Of a stretch of 64,000 nt of DNA, positions 10,069 through 19,706 are shown piece after piece. Position numbers and translations under genes: made by a program. Below the pieces are notes generated by a model. The model was not told the origin of the DNA, did no database searches, and saw only the letters and a program-made list of their open reading frames with translations. Every line of letters starts with the position of its first letter. The stretch's first letter is position 1. Origin of the DNA: Marivivens donghaensis (lineage in GTDB: Bacteria > Pseudomonadota > Alphaproteobacteria > Rhodobacterales > Rhodobacteraceae); the NCBI RefSeq assembly GCF_011806565.1, contig NZ_JAATOP010000004.1:124001-188000 (forward strand), read 5' to 3'.

Positions 10069-12015
10069 TCAGCGCAGGTCCGGCGGGGTGGTCGAAAGCT
10101 TCAGCTCTGCCACGATATCGTCCAGCGACATGGTGGAGGTCTTCTGCTCGCCCAGACGGCGGACCGAAACGGTGCGCTCTTCGACTTCGCGGGCGCCGAT
10201 GGCCAGAATGAACGGCACCTTGCCCAGCGAGTGTTCGCGGATCTTGTAGTTGATCTTCTCGTTGCGCTTGTCGGCCTCGGCGCGGACGCCAACGGCTTTC
10301 AGAGCTTCGACAACCTCGTCAACGAAACCGTCCGCATCCGACACGATCGACGCGACAACAACCTGACGCGGCGCGAGCCAGAACGGCAGCTTGCCTGCGT
10401 GTTCTTCGATCAGGATGCCGATGAAACGCTCGAACGAGCCGAGGACCGCACGGTGCAGCATGACGGGGCGGTGCTTCGCGCCGTCCTGACCGATGTAAAC
10501 CGCGTCCAGACGCTCGGGCAGGTTCGGGTCGACCTGAAGGGTGCCGCACTGCCAGTCACGGCCGATGGCGTCGGTCAGAACGAACTCCAGCTTCGGACCA
10601 TAGAAGGCGCCTTCGCCTTCCTGAATCTCGTAGTCGTAGCCCGCCGCCTTACACGCATCGCCCAGTGCCGCTTCGACACGGTCCCAGCTCTCGTCCGAAC
10701 CCACGCGCTTTTCGGGGCGGGTCGACAGCTTGATGGTCCAGTTGTGGAAGCCAAGGTCGGCGTAGATGCCGGCGAGGAAGTCGATGAACTTCTTCGTTTC
10801 CGCTTCGATCTGGTCGTCGGTGCAGAAGATGTGCGCATCGTCCTGCGTGAAGCCGCGCACGCGCATGATGCCGTGCAGGGCGCCCGACGGTTCATAGCGG
10901 TTGCACGAACCGAATTCGGCCATGCGCAGCGGCAGGTCACGGTAGGACTTGAGTCCGTGGTTGAACACCTGCACGTGGCACGGACAGTTCATCGGCTTCA
11001 GGGCGTTCACGGTCTTTTCGCGGGCGTGGTCTTCGTCCACTTCCACGATGAACATGTTTTCCTGATAGTTTTCCCAGTGGCCCGAGGCTTCCCACAGCTT
11101 GCGGTTCACGACCTGCGGGGTGTTCACCTCCACATAGCCGTCACGGTACTGCTGGCGGCGCATGTAGTCTTGCAGCTTGGTGTAGATGGTCCAGCCGTTC
11201 GGGTGCCAGAACACCTGACCCGGCGCTTCTTCCTGCATATGGAAGAGGTCCATTTCCTTGCCCAGCTTGCGGTGGTCACGCTTCGCCGCTTCCTCCATCA
11301 TGGTTTCCCATGCCTTGAGGTCTTTGCGGTTCTTGAACGCAACGCCGTAGATACGCTGGAGCATCGGACGAGAGCTGTCACCGAGGAAGTAAGCGCCCGC
11401 AACGTGGGTCAGCTTGAAGCCGTCGGCAGGCACCTGACCGGTGTGCTGGAGGTGCGGACCACGGCAGAGATCCTGCCAGTCACCGTGCCAGTACATACGG
11501 ATGTCTTCGCCTTCGGGGATGCGGTTGACCAGCTCGACTTTGTAGTTTTCGCCGCGGTCCTCATAGAACTTGATCGCGTCGTCGCGGCTCCAGACTTCGG
11601 TCTTTACGGCGTCGCGTGCGTTAATGATCTCTTTCATCTTCGCTTCGATCTGGCCGAGGTCTTCGGGCGTGAACGCTTCTTCGCGGTCGAAGTCGTAGAA
11701 CCAGCCGTTGTCACGGATCGGGCCGATGGTGACTTTGACGTCCGGCCAGATCTCTTGCACGGCGCGCGCCATGATGTGCGCAAGGTCGTGACGGATCAGT
11801 TCCAGCGCGGGCTCGTCGTCCTGCATGGTGTTGATCGCGATCTTCGCATCACCGTCGATCGGCCACTGGAGGTCCCAGTGTTCGCCGTTCACGGTCGCGG
11901 AAATGGCCTTCTTCGCCAGCGAGGGAGCGATGGACTCGGCCACCTGCGCAGGGGTTACACCTGCGTCGTACTCGCGCGAGTTACCATCGGGGAATGTCAG
12001 GGAAATCTGGCTCAT
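10069..12015 (-). CDS. thrS: Threonyl-tRNA synthetase
   Basis: A 648-residue class II aminoacyl-tRNA synthetase. An N-terminal TGS domain (1-65), an editing domain with H-x3-H (near 80-200), the catalytic core with the zinc cysteine in M-N-C-P-C-H, and motif 3 ([15 protein letters not shown]) are all present, followed by the anticodon-binding domain. Upstream ATGs exist; the ATG at 12024 is only one base from the AGGAG site, whereas 12015 is at ten, so 12015 is preferred. Confidence 0.96.
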   Translation of the reverse strand: MSQISLTFPDGNSREYDAGVTPAQVAESIAPSLAKKAISATVNGEHWDLQWPIDGDAKIAINTMQDDEPALELIRHDLAHIMARAVQEIWPDVKVTIGPIRDNGWFYDFDREEAFTPEDLGQIEAKMKEIINARDAVKTEVWSRDDAIKFYEDRGENYKVELVNRIPEGEDIRMYWHGDWQDLCRGPHLQHTGQVPADGFKLTHVAGAYFLGDSSRPMLQRIYGVAFKNRKDLKAWETMMEEAAKRDHRKLGKEMDLFHMQEEAPGQVFWHPNGWTIYTKLQDYMRRQQYRDGYVEVNTPQVVNRKLWEASGHWENYQENMFIVEVDEDHAREKTVNALKPMNCPCHVQVFNHGLKSYRDLPLRMAEFGSCNRYEPSGALHGIMRVRGFTQDDAHIFCTDDQIEAETKKFIDFLAGIYADLGFHNWTIKLSTRPEKRVGSDESWDRVEAALGDACKAAGYDYEIQEGEGAFYGPKLEFVLTDAIGRDWQCGTLQVDPNLPERLDAVYIGQDGAKHRPVMLHRAVLGSFERFIGILIEEHAGKLPFWLAPRQVVVASIVSDADGFVDEVVEALKAVGVRAEADKRNEKINYKIREHSLGKVPFILAIGAREVEERTVSVRRLGEQKTSTMSLDDIVAELKLSTTPPDLR

Positions 12016-12170
12016 CTTGGCCATGCTCCTCGTCGTTTTGGCGCCCACGGAACGCCCGGTTGCGGGTTATGTGTGTGCGCCTAATTGATGCGCTGTTCGC
12101 AGGGTGTCAAGACAAACCCGAAATCCGCCCTAAATCCATGAAGCGATCTGGATGTGAGACGGAATTGAAT

Positions 12171-13448
12171 ATGAGCGACACGGCAGCGGAAGAGCTTTTC
12201 GAGAAGGTAGTGAACGACCCCGATAAGGACGGCGGACTGAAATCGGACGCCCGCGATGCCGAGCCGCGCAACTTCTTCCACCACGTCATTGCGCTCTCCA
12301 GTTCCAAGGTCGCCGACGGTCTGATCGACCCCAAACTGGTGCTCAGCTGGCTTCTGACCAACCTCGGCGCGGGCGCGTTTTTGGTCGGTCTTCTGGTGCC
12401 CGTGCGCGAAGCCGGATCGCTCCTGCCGCAGATTTTCACCGCAGGCGCAATCCAAGGAATGCCCCGCCGCAAATGGGCGTGGGCGGCAGGCTCCGCAGGG
12501 CAGGGGATCGCCGCCGCTGGTATCGTTCTGTCGGCGGTGTTCCTTGAAGGCCAAGCCGCAGGCATCGCCATCGTCGCACTGCTCGCGCTCCTCGCCATTA
12601 GCCGCTCCGTCTGTTCTGTCAGTTTCAAAGACATCCTCGGCAAAACCGTCGGCAAAAGCCGCCGCGGCACCGTCACGGGCGGCGCTGCCTCGGTCGCCTC
12701 GGTTGCCGTCATCGTCTTTGCGGGCCTTCTGCTGTCGGGCCTCATCGACCGCTTCAACCTTGTGATCGGTGCCATCACACTCGCCGCGCTGGGCTGGTTC
12801 CTTGCCGCCGTCACCATGGCCTCGCTCAAGGAATTTTCCGACGAAGGCAAAGCTGGAAACGGTATGCCCAAGCCGTGGGCCACGATGAAGCAGAACCCGC
12901 AGCTCGCTCGTTTCATCCTCGTCCGCTCGCTCCTCGTTGGTACCGCGCTCGCCCCGCCGTACCTTGTGATGCTTGCCTCTTCGGGCCAGCAGGAAACGGC
13001 AGAGCTTGGCGGCCTCGTCCTTGCCTCCGCCATCGCGTCGTTCATCTCCAGCTACGTCTGGGGGCGCCTGTCCGACAAATCCTCCCGCCGCGTGATGATC
13101 TACGCGGGCCTCGCCGCCGCTATCGCGCTGGGCCTCGCGATCTTCACCAGTTACGCGGGTCTCGCCTCGACCGTCTGGGCCATGCCGCTCGTACTTTTCG
13201 GCCTCATGGTTGCCTACCACGGCGTGCGTCAGGCGCGCTCGACCCACCTTGTCGATATGGCCGGCCCCGACCAGCGGGCCGAGTTCACCGCCGTCTCCAA
13301 CACCCTTGTCGGCGTCTTCCTCCTGATCGCGGGCGCTGCCGCTGCCGCGCTCGCCAACTTCGGTGCGGGGCTTGTCATCGGGGTCTTTCTTGTGATGTCT
13401 GTCGCGGGGGCCGTTCTGGCTCTGGGACTGGACGAGGTGCAAGAATGA
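12171..13448 (+). CDS. Major facilitator superfamily transporter
   Basis: A 425-residue inner-membrane protein with about eleven to twelve hydrophobic helices after a ~35-residue polar, acidic N-terminus. The family is not precise enough to name a substrate. S-Y-V-W-G-R-L-S-D-K-S-S-R-R in the second half is the MFS loop motif (D-R/K-x-G-R-R-like). A start at 12138 is also open. The stop overlaps by four bases the ATG of the following hydrolase, suggesting a transport-hydrolysis pair. Confidence 0.82.
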   Translation: MSDTAAEELFEKVVNDPDKDGGLKSDARDAEPRNFFHHVIALSSSKVADGLIDPKLVLSWLLTNLGAGAFLVGLLVPVREAGSLLPQIFTAGAIQGMPRRKWAWAAGSAGQGIAAAGIVLSAVFLEGQAAGIAIVALLALLAISRSVCSVSFKDILGKTVGKSRRGTVTGGAASVASVAVIVFAGLLLSGLIDRFNLVIGAITLAALGWFLAAVTMASLKEFSDEGKAGNGMPKPWATMKQNPQLARFILVRSLLVGTALAPPYLVMLASSGQQETAELGGLVLASAIASFISSYVWGRLSDKSSRRVMIYAGLAAAIALGLAIFTSYAGLASTVWAMPLVLFGLMVAYHGVRQARSTHLVDMAGPDQRAEFTAVSNTLVGVFLLIAGAAAAALANFGAGLVIGVFLVMSVAGAVLALGLDEVQE

Positions 13449-14197
13449 CCGACTATATGACAACCGCGCAAGGCCGCCGGATCGCCTACAACCTGACCGA
13501 AGGCAAAGCGCCCTACGTCGTGTTCTGCGGCGGTCTGAAATCGGACATGGAAGGCACCAAAGCGCTCGCCCTCGAAGAATGGTGCAAGGCGCGCGGTCAG
13601 GGTTTCCTGCGTTTCGACTACTCCGGCCACGGCATCAGCTCCGGCAATTTCGAGGACGGCTGCATCGGCGACTGGAACGAAGACGCCTCCGCCGCGATTG
13701 ACCTTGTGGATGGCAAAGTGCTCCTCGTCGGCTCGTCCATGGGCGGCTGGCAGGCGCTGCTCCTTGCCCGCGAACGCCCCGAAAAAGTCGCGGGCCTCGT
13801 CACCATCGCGGGCGCGCCCGACTTCACCGAGGACGGCTATTGGGCCAGTTTCACCGAGGAGCAGCGCGCCACCGTCATGAACGAAGGCCGCATCGAGATC
13901 TCGAACGAATACGTCGAGCCCTACGTCATCACCCGCCGCCTGATTGAAGACGGCCGCTCCCGCCTGATGCTCCGCACGCCGCTGACCTTCGATTTCCCTG
14001 TCCGCATCCTGCAAGGCAGCGCGGATGACGTGGTGCTCCAGTCGGTCGCGGAAAAGCTCTTTGCCCACGCCAGCGGCGACGACATCCGCCTGACGGTCGT
14101 CAAAGGCGCAGACCACCGTTTCTCCGACGATGCCTGCATCAAACTGATCAACGATACCGTCGCGGAAATTCTCGCGCTGGTCGGGGCAGGGGACTGA
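13445..14197 (+). CDS. Alpha/beta hydrolase (ABHD10-like)
   Basis: A 250-residue serine hydrolase. The nucleophile elbow is G-S-S-M-G-G with S98; the acid is in the Q-G-S-A-D-D segment and the base is H in G-A-D-H-R-F-S-D. F-D-Y-S-G-H-G at 57-63 supplies the oxyanion loop. Similar small proteins are ABHD10/palmitoyl-thioesterase-like carboxylesterases in proteobacteria. Coupled by a four-base overlap to the MFS gene. Confidence 0.85.
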   Translation: MTDYMTTAQGRRIAYNLTEGKAPYVVFCGGLKSDMEGTKALALEEWCKARGQGFLRFDYSGHGISSGNFEDGCIGDWNEDASAAIDLVDGKVLLVGSSMGGWQALLLARERPEKVAGLVTIAGAPDFTEDGYWASFTEEQRATVMNEGRIEISNEYVEPYVITRRLIEDGRSRLMLRTPLTFDFPVRILQGSADDVVLQSVAEKLFAHASGDDIRLTVVKGADHRFSDDACIKLINDTVAEILALVGAGD

Positions 14198-14279
14198 TCT
14201 TTCTCTTTTCCTTGGCCCCTCGCACGCTAAGGTGAGGGAAGAGCAAATGAAGTCGCCTCCGCGCGGCAACAGGTAGTCC

Positions 14280-14987
14280 ATGTTAGAGCCATTGGTGTTT
14301 TTGCCCGACATCGCCACCGATGTCCGGCTGTTCCTGCCGCAGATCACGGCCATGACGCACGAACGTCCGGTCATGGCGGCTCCGGTCGGGCAGGGCGACC
14401 GCGTGGACGACATCGCCTCCGCTCTGATGCAGTCGCTTCCCGCCAAATTCGCGCTCTGCGGTCAGGGCCTCGGCGGTATGGTCGCGATGGAGGTCATGCG
14501 CCGCGCCCCCGAGCGTGTCATGCGCATCGCCCTGATCAACACCTCGCCGTTGCAAGAAACCCCGCAGGACGCTGCCGAGCGCGAGGTTCACGTCATGGCC
14601 GCCCGCGCGGGCCGTCTCGAAGACGCCGTGACGGGTGAAATTCCGATCTCCAGCCTTGCGCCGGGGCAGCACCGTCAGGACGTGATGAACAAGCTCATGG
14701 CGATGGCCCGCACCGCAGGGGCCGACCTTTTCGTCCGCCAGTCCCGCGCCATGCAGCGCCGCCGCGACCAGCAAAGCACCCTGCGCCGCGTCCGCCAGCC
14801 TGCCGTGGTCATCTGCGGCGAACATGACACCGTTTTCCCGATGCGCAGGCAGGAAACGATGGCGAGCCTCATCCCCGATGCAAAGTTCGTCGTGATGCCC
14901 GACGCAGGCCACATGCCCAGCCTCGAAGCGCCCAGCGCCCTCACCAAACACCTGCGCGACTGGCTGGCCATGCCGCAGGCGTGGTGA
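14280..14987 (+). CDS. Alpha/beta hydrolase-fold protein lacking the nucleophilic serine
   Basis: A 235-residue alpha/beta hydrolase-fold protein. The elbow reads C-G-Q-G-L-G-G: in G-x-S-x-G the serine is replaced by glycine (G63). The later acid (G-E-H-D-T-V-F-P) and histidine (D-A-G-H-M-P-S-L-E) positions remain. Either it is a non-catalytic binding protein or it works by another route. It starts 82 bases after the previous hydrolase and ends next to the convergent WYL regulator. Confidence 0.8.
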   Translation: MLEPLVFLPDIATDVRLFLPQITAMTHERPVMAAPVGQGDRVDDIASALMQSLPAKFALCGQGLGGMVAMEVMRRAPERVMRIALINTSPLQETPQDAAEREVHVMAARAGRLEDAVTGEIPISSLAPGQHRQDVMNKLMAMARTAGADLFVRQSRAMQRRRDQQSTLRRVRQPAVVICGEHDTVFPMRRQETMASLIPDAKFVVMPDAGHMPSLEAPSALTKHLRDWLAMPQAW

Positions 14988-15710
14988 CTATTTCGGGATG
15001 GCGCTGCTGTAGGGCGTGACGTCTTCCTTGAACGGGACGTAGCGTTTGCGGAACGGCTTGTCGGCCAGCACTTCGGGCGCGCTCAGACGGTCCATGCGGA
15101 AATAGCGGAAATCGTTGCGCATCGGGTCCCAGCTCACCAGATACCACAGTGGCGGCAGGATCAGGATCGCTTGGGGCTCCACCTCGCGAAGGGTCTCGCG
15201 CTCGTTCTTGTCGCGGTAGGCAAAGCGCAGCATCCGCCACTCCAGAAACGCCAGTTCGAACGCGGGCAGCAGCGCGTCGTCCATCTCCCGCATGTCCGAC
15301 AGATCAAAACCGGGGGCGAGGTTGCCGACGTGGAGGCAATCCAGCATCCGCCGCAGGTCCTTTACGCGGTCGGCGGGCAGGGACTTTTCGATCTTCGCCA
15401 GCCCCGCGTCCGCCAGTCCCGAAAACGGGATCGCACCTGCGGCCTTGGCCGCGCCCACCGTCACGATTAGCGAAAACACCTCCGCCACCGACAGGCGGGA
15501 GGCTTTCTGCACCGACTGCGGATCAAGCTGCAAACCGCCTCCGCGTCCGACCTCCGAATAAATCGTGTACCCCTCGTCCCGCAGGGCGGAGATGTCCCGC
15601 AGCACCGTCCGCCGCGACGCGCCGACTTCTTGGGCCAGTGCATCGATGGTCGCCGAGCCGTTCCGCAAAAGGGTGCGCAGGATGGTGTCTTGTCTGAGTC
15701 TGACGTTCAT
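14988..15710 (-). CDS. HTH/WYL-domain transcriptional regulator (YafY type)
   Basis: A 240-residue regulator. An N-terminal DeoR-like winged helix (1-60, with A-S-R-R-T-V-L-R-D-I as recognition helix) is followed by a WYL domain, seen at P-L-W-Y-L-V-S-W-D, which senses a ligand, and a WCX-like C-terminus. It is divergent from a RidA gene across 85 bases and is a likely controller of it, as YafY-like genes commonly act on their neighbour. Confidence 0.88.
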   Translation of the reverse strand: MNVRLRQDTILRTLLRNGSATIDALAQEVGASRRTVLRDISALRDEGYTIYSEVGRGGGLQLDPQSVQKASRLSVAEVFSLIVTVGAAKAAGAIPFSGLADAGLAKIEKSLPADRVKDLRRMLDCLHVGNLAPGFDLSDMREMDDALLPAFELAFLEWRMLRFAYRDKNERETLREVEPQAILILPPLWYLVSWDPMRNDFRYFRMDRLSAPEVLADKPFRKRYVPFKEDVTPYSSAIPK

Positions 15711-15795
15711 GAAGCCACTCTAGCATTAATGGTGACACTTTATGGCACTGTTTTTGGCTACCCCTGTCTCAGCAACTCGAAAACAGGAGAATCCC

Positions 15796-16212
15796 ATGAA
15801 CATCCAGACCAACACCGCCGCCCAGTACATCAACCCCGCTGACATGGTGGAGACCACCCGCAACGGCTATTCCCAAGCCGTCATCGCCCCTGCAGGCAAG
15901 CGCATGGCCTATATCTCGGGCCAGACCGCGAACTACCACGAAGGCGCGATCACGCCCGATTTCGACGCGCAGGTGCTGGAGGCATACGCCAACCTCGCCA
16001 AGGTGCTCGACGCGATGGACGCCCGCCCCGATCAGGTGGTCAAACTGACGACCTATGTCGTCGATCATGACCCGAGCAAGTTCCCGATCCTCGTCAAAGC
16101 GGTCATGGATCTGTTCGGTGATGCCCGCCCCGCGCAGTCGCTGGTTCCCGTGCCGTGCCTTGCCGTGCCGGGTCTGAAGTTCGAAGTCGAAGCCGTCGTC
16201 GCGATCGACTGA
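15796..16212 (+). CDS. RidA/YjgF-family protein
   Basis: A 138-residue Rid-family protein. RidA enzymes hydrolyse reactive enamine/imine intermediates; other subgroups have unknown amidohydrolase-like roles. I-S-G-Q-T-A-N near 42-48 and the P-A-Q-S-L-V-P-V segment are family motifs, but the classical arginine in the R-x-x-V-x-V-x-x-L motif is not seen (it reads A-Q-S-L-V-P-V), so it is not clearly canonical RidA. ATG at 15796 has an AGGAG site. Divergent from the WYL regulator. Confidence 0.83.
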   Translation: MNIQTNTAAQYINPADMVETTRNGYSQAVIAPAGKRMAYISGQTANYHEGAITPDFDAQVLEAYANLAKVLDAMDARPDQVVKLTTYVVDHDPSKFPILVKAVMDLFGDARPAQSLVPVPCLAVPGLKFEVEAVVAID

Positions 16213-16214
16213 CC

Positions 16215-18611
16215 CTAGGCCAACCCCGCCTCGGCCATGAGGCGGGCGGCTTCTTCTTCCTCCAGCCGTTCCCGCGCCGCGCCCATGACGGGCACCTTGC
16301 CGACTTCCAGAAGCATCGGCGCGGCAAGCGGGGGCAGGTGATCGGTCACCACATGGTCGATCCGGCCCTTGGTGCGGGTCAGCATTTCCTCGATCCGGCC
16401 AAAGTCCACGAGCCCGCGCATCGCTTCCTCGCGGGTGATCCGCAGCAAAAGGTGCTCGGGGTCGTACTTGCGCAGCGTGTCGTAAAGGATGTCGGACGAG
16501 AACGTCGCCTGCTTCCCGTTTTTGCGGGCGGCGGGCGCGTTACGTTCGATCAGCAGCGCGATATTCGCCACCGCGCGGAAGGTCCGCTTCATCACCGCAT
16601 TGCCTTGCAGCCAATTGTCCAGCCCGTCCCGCAGCCCCTCGGGCGCCAGCAGCGGGGCAGGGTCGTGGACGTCCTGCAAGCCCCAGATCAGCGTGGCATA
16701 GTCGGTAGAGACAAATCCCAAAGGCTCCAGCCCCGCAGCCTCCATCCGCTGCGTCAGGATCAGCCCGAGCGTCTGCTGCGCATTCCGCCCCGCAAAGCCG
16801 TAAAAACACGTGTGTGCACGGCCATCCCAGCGGAAGCTCTCCACCAGTAGACGATCCGTCTGCGGCATATGGGAGCGTTCCCGCTGAAGGCCCAGCCACT
16901 CCGCCGTATGCGCGGGAAGCTCCGGCCACGACGGCTGGTTCAGCATGTGAACGATGCGTTCCGATAGCTGCGTCGATGTTGCGAATTTCGTCCCGCCGAA
17001 CGTGGCGACCTTGGGCTTGTCGGAGGCAGAGCGCGTCACCTCCACCGTCATCTCCTTCAGCCCCTGATAGCGCACGATCTGTCCGCCCATCAGGAACGTA
17101 TCCCCTGGCGTCAGCGTCGCGGCAAAGCCTTCCTCCACCTCGCCCAGCGGTTTGAAGCTGCCCTTCATCCGCACCTTCAGCGTATCGGTGTCCTGAATGG
17201 TGCCGATATTCATGCGGATACGGAGCGCCGAGCGCGGGTCGCGCAGGTTCCAGATGCCCGCAGGCCGCTCCACCAACCGCTGCCAGCGATCATAGGCCCG
17301 CAGCGCGTAGCCGCCGGTCGCCACGAACTCCAGACAGTCGTCGAAGGCCGCCCGCGTCAGGCTCGCATAACCGCCCGCGCTGCGCACCTCGTGGAACAGG
17401 TCCTCGGCGTTGAACGGCCCCGCGCAGGCGACCGTCAGGATATGCTGGCAAAGGACATCCCGCGGCCCCGGACCGCGCGGATCGCCGTCGAGATCATGCG
17501 CCAGCACAGCCTCCAGCGCGGCAACGCACTCGATCACCTCGAAACGGTTGGCAGGGACCAGCAGCGCCTTCGACGGCGCGTTATAGCGGTGGTTCGCCCG
17601 CCCGATGCGCTGCACCAGACGTTTGACGTTCTTGGGCGCACCCACCTGAATGACCAGATCAACGTCGCCCCAGTCGATGCCCAGATCGAGGCTCCCTGTG
17701 CACACAACCGCCCTCAGCTCGCCACGCACCATCGCCCCTTCGACCGCCTCGCGCTGATCGCGGGACAGCGATCCGTGGTGGATGCCGATGGGCAGGCCTT
17801 CGTCATTGGCGAGCCACAGATGGTGAAAGAAAATCTCGGCTTGCGCGCGGGTGTTGTGGAAAATCAGCGTGGTGCGGTGCTTGCGGACTTCATCCAGCAC
17901 GGCGGGGATCGCATAGCGCGCACCGCCGCCCGCCCAAGGCGGCGGCTCGTCCGTCACCAGCATCGAGATATCAGGATCGGGGCCGGGGTCGGCCTCGACG
18001 ATCGTGCAGCCATGCGGATGCGGCGCCATCAAATCGGCGAGGGCAGGCGGGTTCTCCACCGTCGCGGACAGCCCGACCCGCCGCATCTGCGGGGCCAGCC
18101 GCTCCAGTCGCGACAGCGCAAGAAACAACTGGTCGCCCCGCTTACTCTCGGCCAAGGCGTGGATTTCGTCGATCACCACTCGCTGGAGCGTCGCGAACAT
18201 CGTCTCCGCCTCTGGATAGGACAGCAGCAGCGCGAGGCTTTCGGGCGTCGTCAGCAAAATCTGCGGCGGATCGACCCGCTGGCGTTTCTTGGCCGCACCT
18301 TTGGTGTCGCCCGTCCGGTCCTCGATACGGATCGGCAGGCCCATTTCCTCGACAGGGCGGGTGAGGTTGCGGCGGATGTCGCTCGCCAGCGCCTTCAGCG
18401 GCGAGACATAGAGCGTGTGCAGACCCTTATGCCCGTCCATCAGTTCCACCAGCGTCGGCAGGAACCCCGCCAGCGTCTTGCCCCCGCCCGTCGGTGCGAT
18501 CAGCAGCAGGGATTTTTCCGACGCACGGTCCAGCAGTGCCGCTTGGTGCGGGTGGATGCTCCAGCCTTGGGCAGAGAACCAGTCGGTGAACAAAGGGGGA
18601 AGATCGCGCAT
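16215..18611 (-). CDS. Lhr-like DEXH-box helicase (ligase-associated type)
   Basis: A 798-residue superfamily 2 helicase. Walker A A-P-T-G-G-G-K-T is at 39-46; Walker B is D-E-I-H; motif III S-A-T, and motif VI Q-R-I-G-R-A-N-H follow, then the Lhr winged-helix and beta-rich core. The size fits the bacterial DEXH helicase that is usually found with an ATP-dependent DNA ligase, an exonuclease and a PdeM-type endonuclease in a DNA-repair cluster. None of these neighbours is present; RidA lies directly downstream, convergent. Confidence 0.85.
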   Translation of the reverse strand: MRDLPPLFTDWFSAQGWSIHPHQAALLDRASEKSLLLIAPTGGGKTLAGFLPTLVELMDGHKGLHTLYVSPLKALASDIRRNLTRPVEEMGLPIRIEDRTGDTKGAAKKRQRVDPPQILLTTPESLALLLSYPEAETMFATLQRVVIDEIHALAESKRGDQLFLALSRLERLAPQMRRVGLSATVENPPALADLMAPHPHGCTIVEADPGPDPDISMLVTDEPPPWAGGGARYAIPAVLDEVRKHRTTLIFHNTRAQAEIFFHHLWLANDEGLPIGIHHGSLSRDQREAVEGAMVRGELRAVVCTGSLDLGIDWGDVDLVIQVGAPKNVKRLVQRIGRANHRYNAPSKALLVPANRFEVIECVAALEAVLAHDLDGDPRGPGPRDVLCQHILTVACAGPFNAEDLFHEVRSAGGYASLTRAAFDDCLEFVATGGYALRAYDRWQRLVERPAGIWNLRDPRSALRIRMNIGTIQDTDTLKVRMKGSFKPLGEVEEGFAATLTPGDTFLMGGQIVRYQGLKEMTVEVTRSASDKPKVATFGGTKFATSTQLSERIVHMLNQPSWPELPAHTAEWLGLQRERSHMPQTDRLLVESFRWDGRAHTCFYGFAGRNAQQTLGLILTQRMEAAGLEPLGFVSTDYATLIWGLQDVHDPAPLLAPEGLRDGLDNWLQGNAVMKRTFRAVANIALLIERNAPAARKNGKQATFSSDILYDTLRKYDPEHLLLRITREEAMRGLVDFGRIEEMLTRTKGRIDHVVTDHLPPLAAPMLLEVGKVPVMGAARERLEEEEAARLMAEAGLA

Positions 18612-18710
18612 GTGGCTAATCTGGGTGATTGGGCCCTGCCGTCAAGTCCTGCGACGAAGGGTACAGGTGTTCCGTCTGGACACAGGTTCGTCAGCCGCTA
18701 GAAAGTTGGT

Positions 18711-19706
18711 ATGAGAAAACCCGTCGATATTCCCGCTCTGGCCGCCAGCCTCAAGGCAGGCGAGCGCCGCGCATTGGCCCGCGCGATCACCCTCGTGGAA
18801 AGCGGCCGCGCCGACCACCGCGCCGATGCGCTGGCTCTGCTCGATGCGCTGGGCAATGACCGTCAGGCGCTGCGGATCGGTCTGTCGGGCACGCCGGGTG
18901 TCGGCAAATCCACCTTTATCGAAGCCTTCGGCCTGTTCCTCGTAGAAAAGGGTCTGAAGGTCGCCGTGCTGGCCGTCGATCCGTCTTCTGCCCGTTCGGG
19001 CGGCTCGATCCTCGGTGACAAAACGCGGATGGAGCATCTCTCGCGCCACCCGCAGGCATTCATCCGTCCGTCCCCGTCGCAGGCCCAGATGGGCGGCGTG
19101 GCCCGCCGTACCCGCGAGGCGATCGCGCTCTGCGAAGCTGCGGGCTATGACGTTGTGCTCATCGAAACCGTGGGCGTCGGTCAGTCCGAAACCATGGTGG
19201 CAGAGATGTGCGACCTCTTTACGCTGCTCCTCGCGCCTGCGGGCGGGGACGAGCTGCAAGGCGTGAAGCGCGGCATCATGGAGATCGCGGACATCATCCT
19301 TGTGAACAAGGCCGACGGCGATCTGAAATCCCAAGCGACCCGCACCTGCGCCGATTACGCGGGCGCACTGCGTCTGCTGCGCAAACGCCCGCAAGACCCC
19401 GAGAGCTTCCCCAAGGCGATGACCGTTTCCGCTTACGAGGGCAGGGGCCTTCCCGAAGCGTGGGACGAGATGACCGCACTGGCCGACTGGCGCAAGGATC
19501 ACGGCCATTTCGCGGGCCGCCGCGCCGAACAGGCCCGCTACTGGTTCCATGAGGAGGTCCGCCTGCAACTCCTCGAACGGCTGCAACGCGACCCCGTGCT
19601 GGCCGCCACGCTGGAGGCCGAGGAAACCAAGCTCATCAACGGCGAATCCACCCCGACCGTCGCTGCGGCCAACGTCCTCGCCAGCTTTGCCGGAGGCACG
19701 CGGTGA
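18711..19706 (+). CDS. meaB: Methylmalonyl-CoA mutase-associated GTPase
   Basis: A 331-residue G3E GTPase (MeaB/ArgK). The P-loop G-T-P-G-V-G-K-S-T is at 60-68, D-P-S-S-A-R-S-G-G-S-I-L-G-D-K-T-R-M (about 86-103) is the family switch region, E-T-V-G-V-G-Q-S-E the G3 motif, and N-K-A-D gives guanine specificity. MeaB loads and protects the adenosylcobalamin of methylmalonyl-CoA mutase. The mutase itself is not in the window; prpE at 33-35 kb belongs to the same propionate route. GTGA overlap with the next gene. Confidence 0.93.
   Translation: MRKPVDIPALAASLKAGERRALARAITLVESGRADHRADALALLDALGNDRQALRIGLSGTPGVGKSTFIEAFGLFLVEKGLKVAVLAVDPSSARSGGSILGDKTRMEHLSRHPQAFIRPSPSQAQMGGVARRTREAIALCEAAGYDVVLIETVGVGQSETMVAEMCDLFTLLLAPAGGDELQGVKRGIMEIADIILVNKADGDLKSQATRTCADYAGALRLLRKRPQDPESFPKAMTVSAYEGRGLPEAWDEMTALADWRKDHGHFAGRRAEQARYWFHEEVRLQLLERLQRDPVLAATLEAEETKLINGESTPTVAAANVLASFAGGTR

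Noticed and set aside
10231-12084. Long plus-strand open frame antisense to thrS
   Set aside because: It is the shadow of a GC-rich coding sequence; the protein is low-complexity (V, H, R, D rich) and thrS is certain on the other strand.
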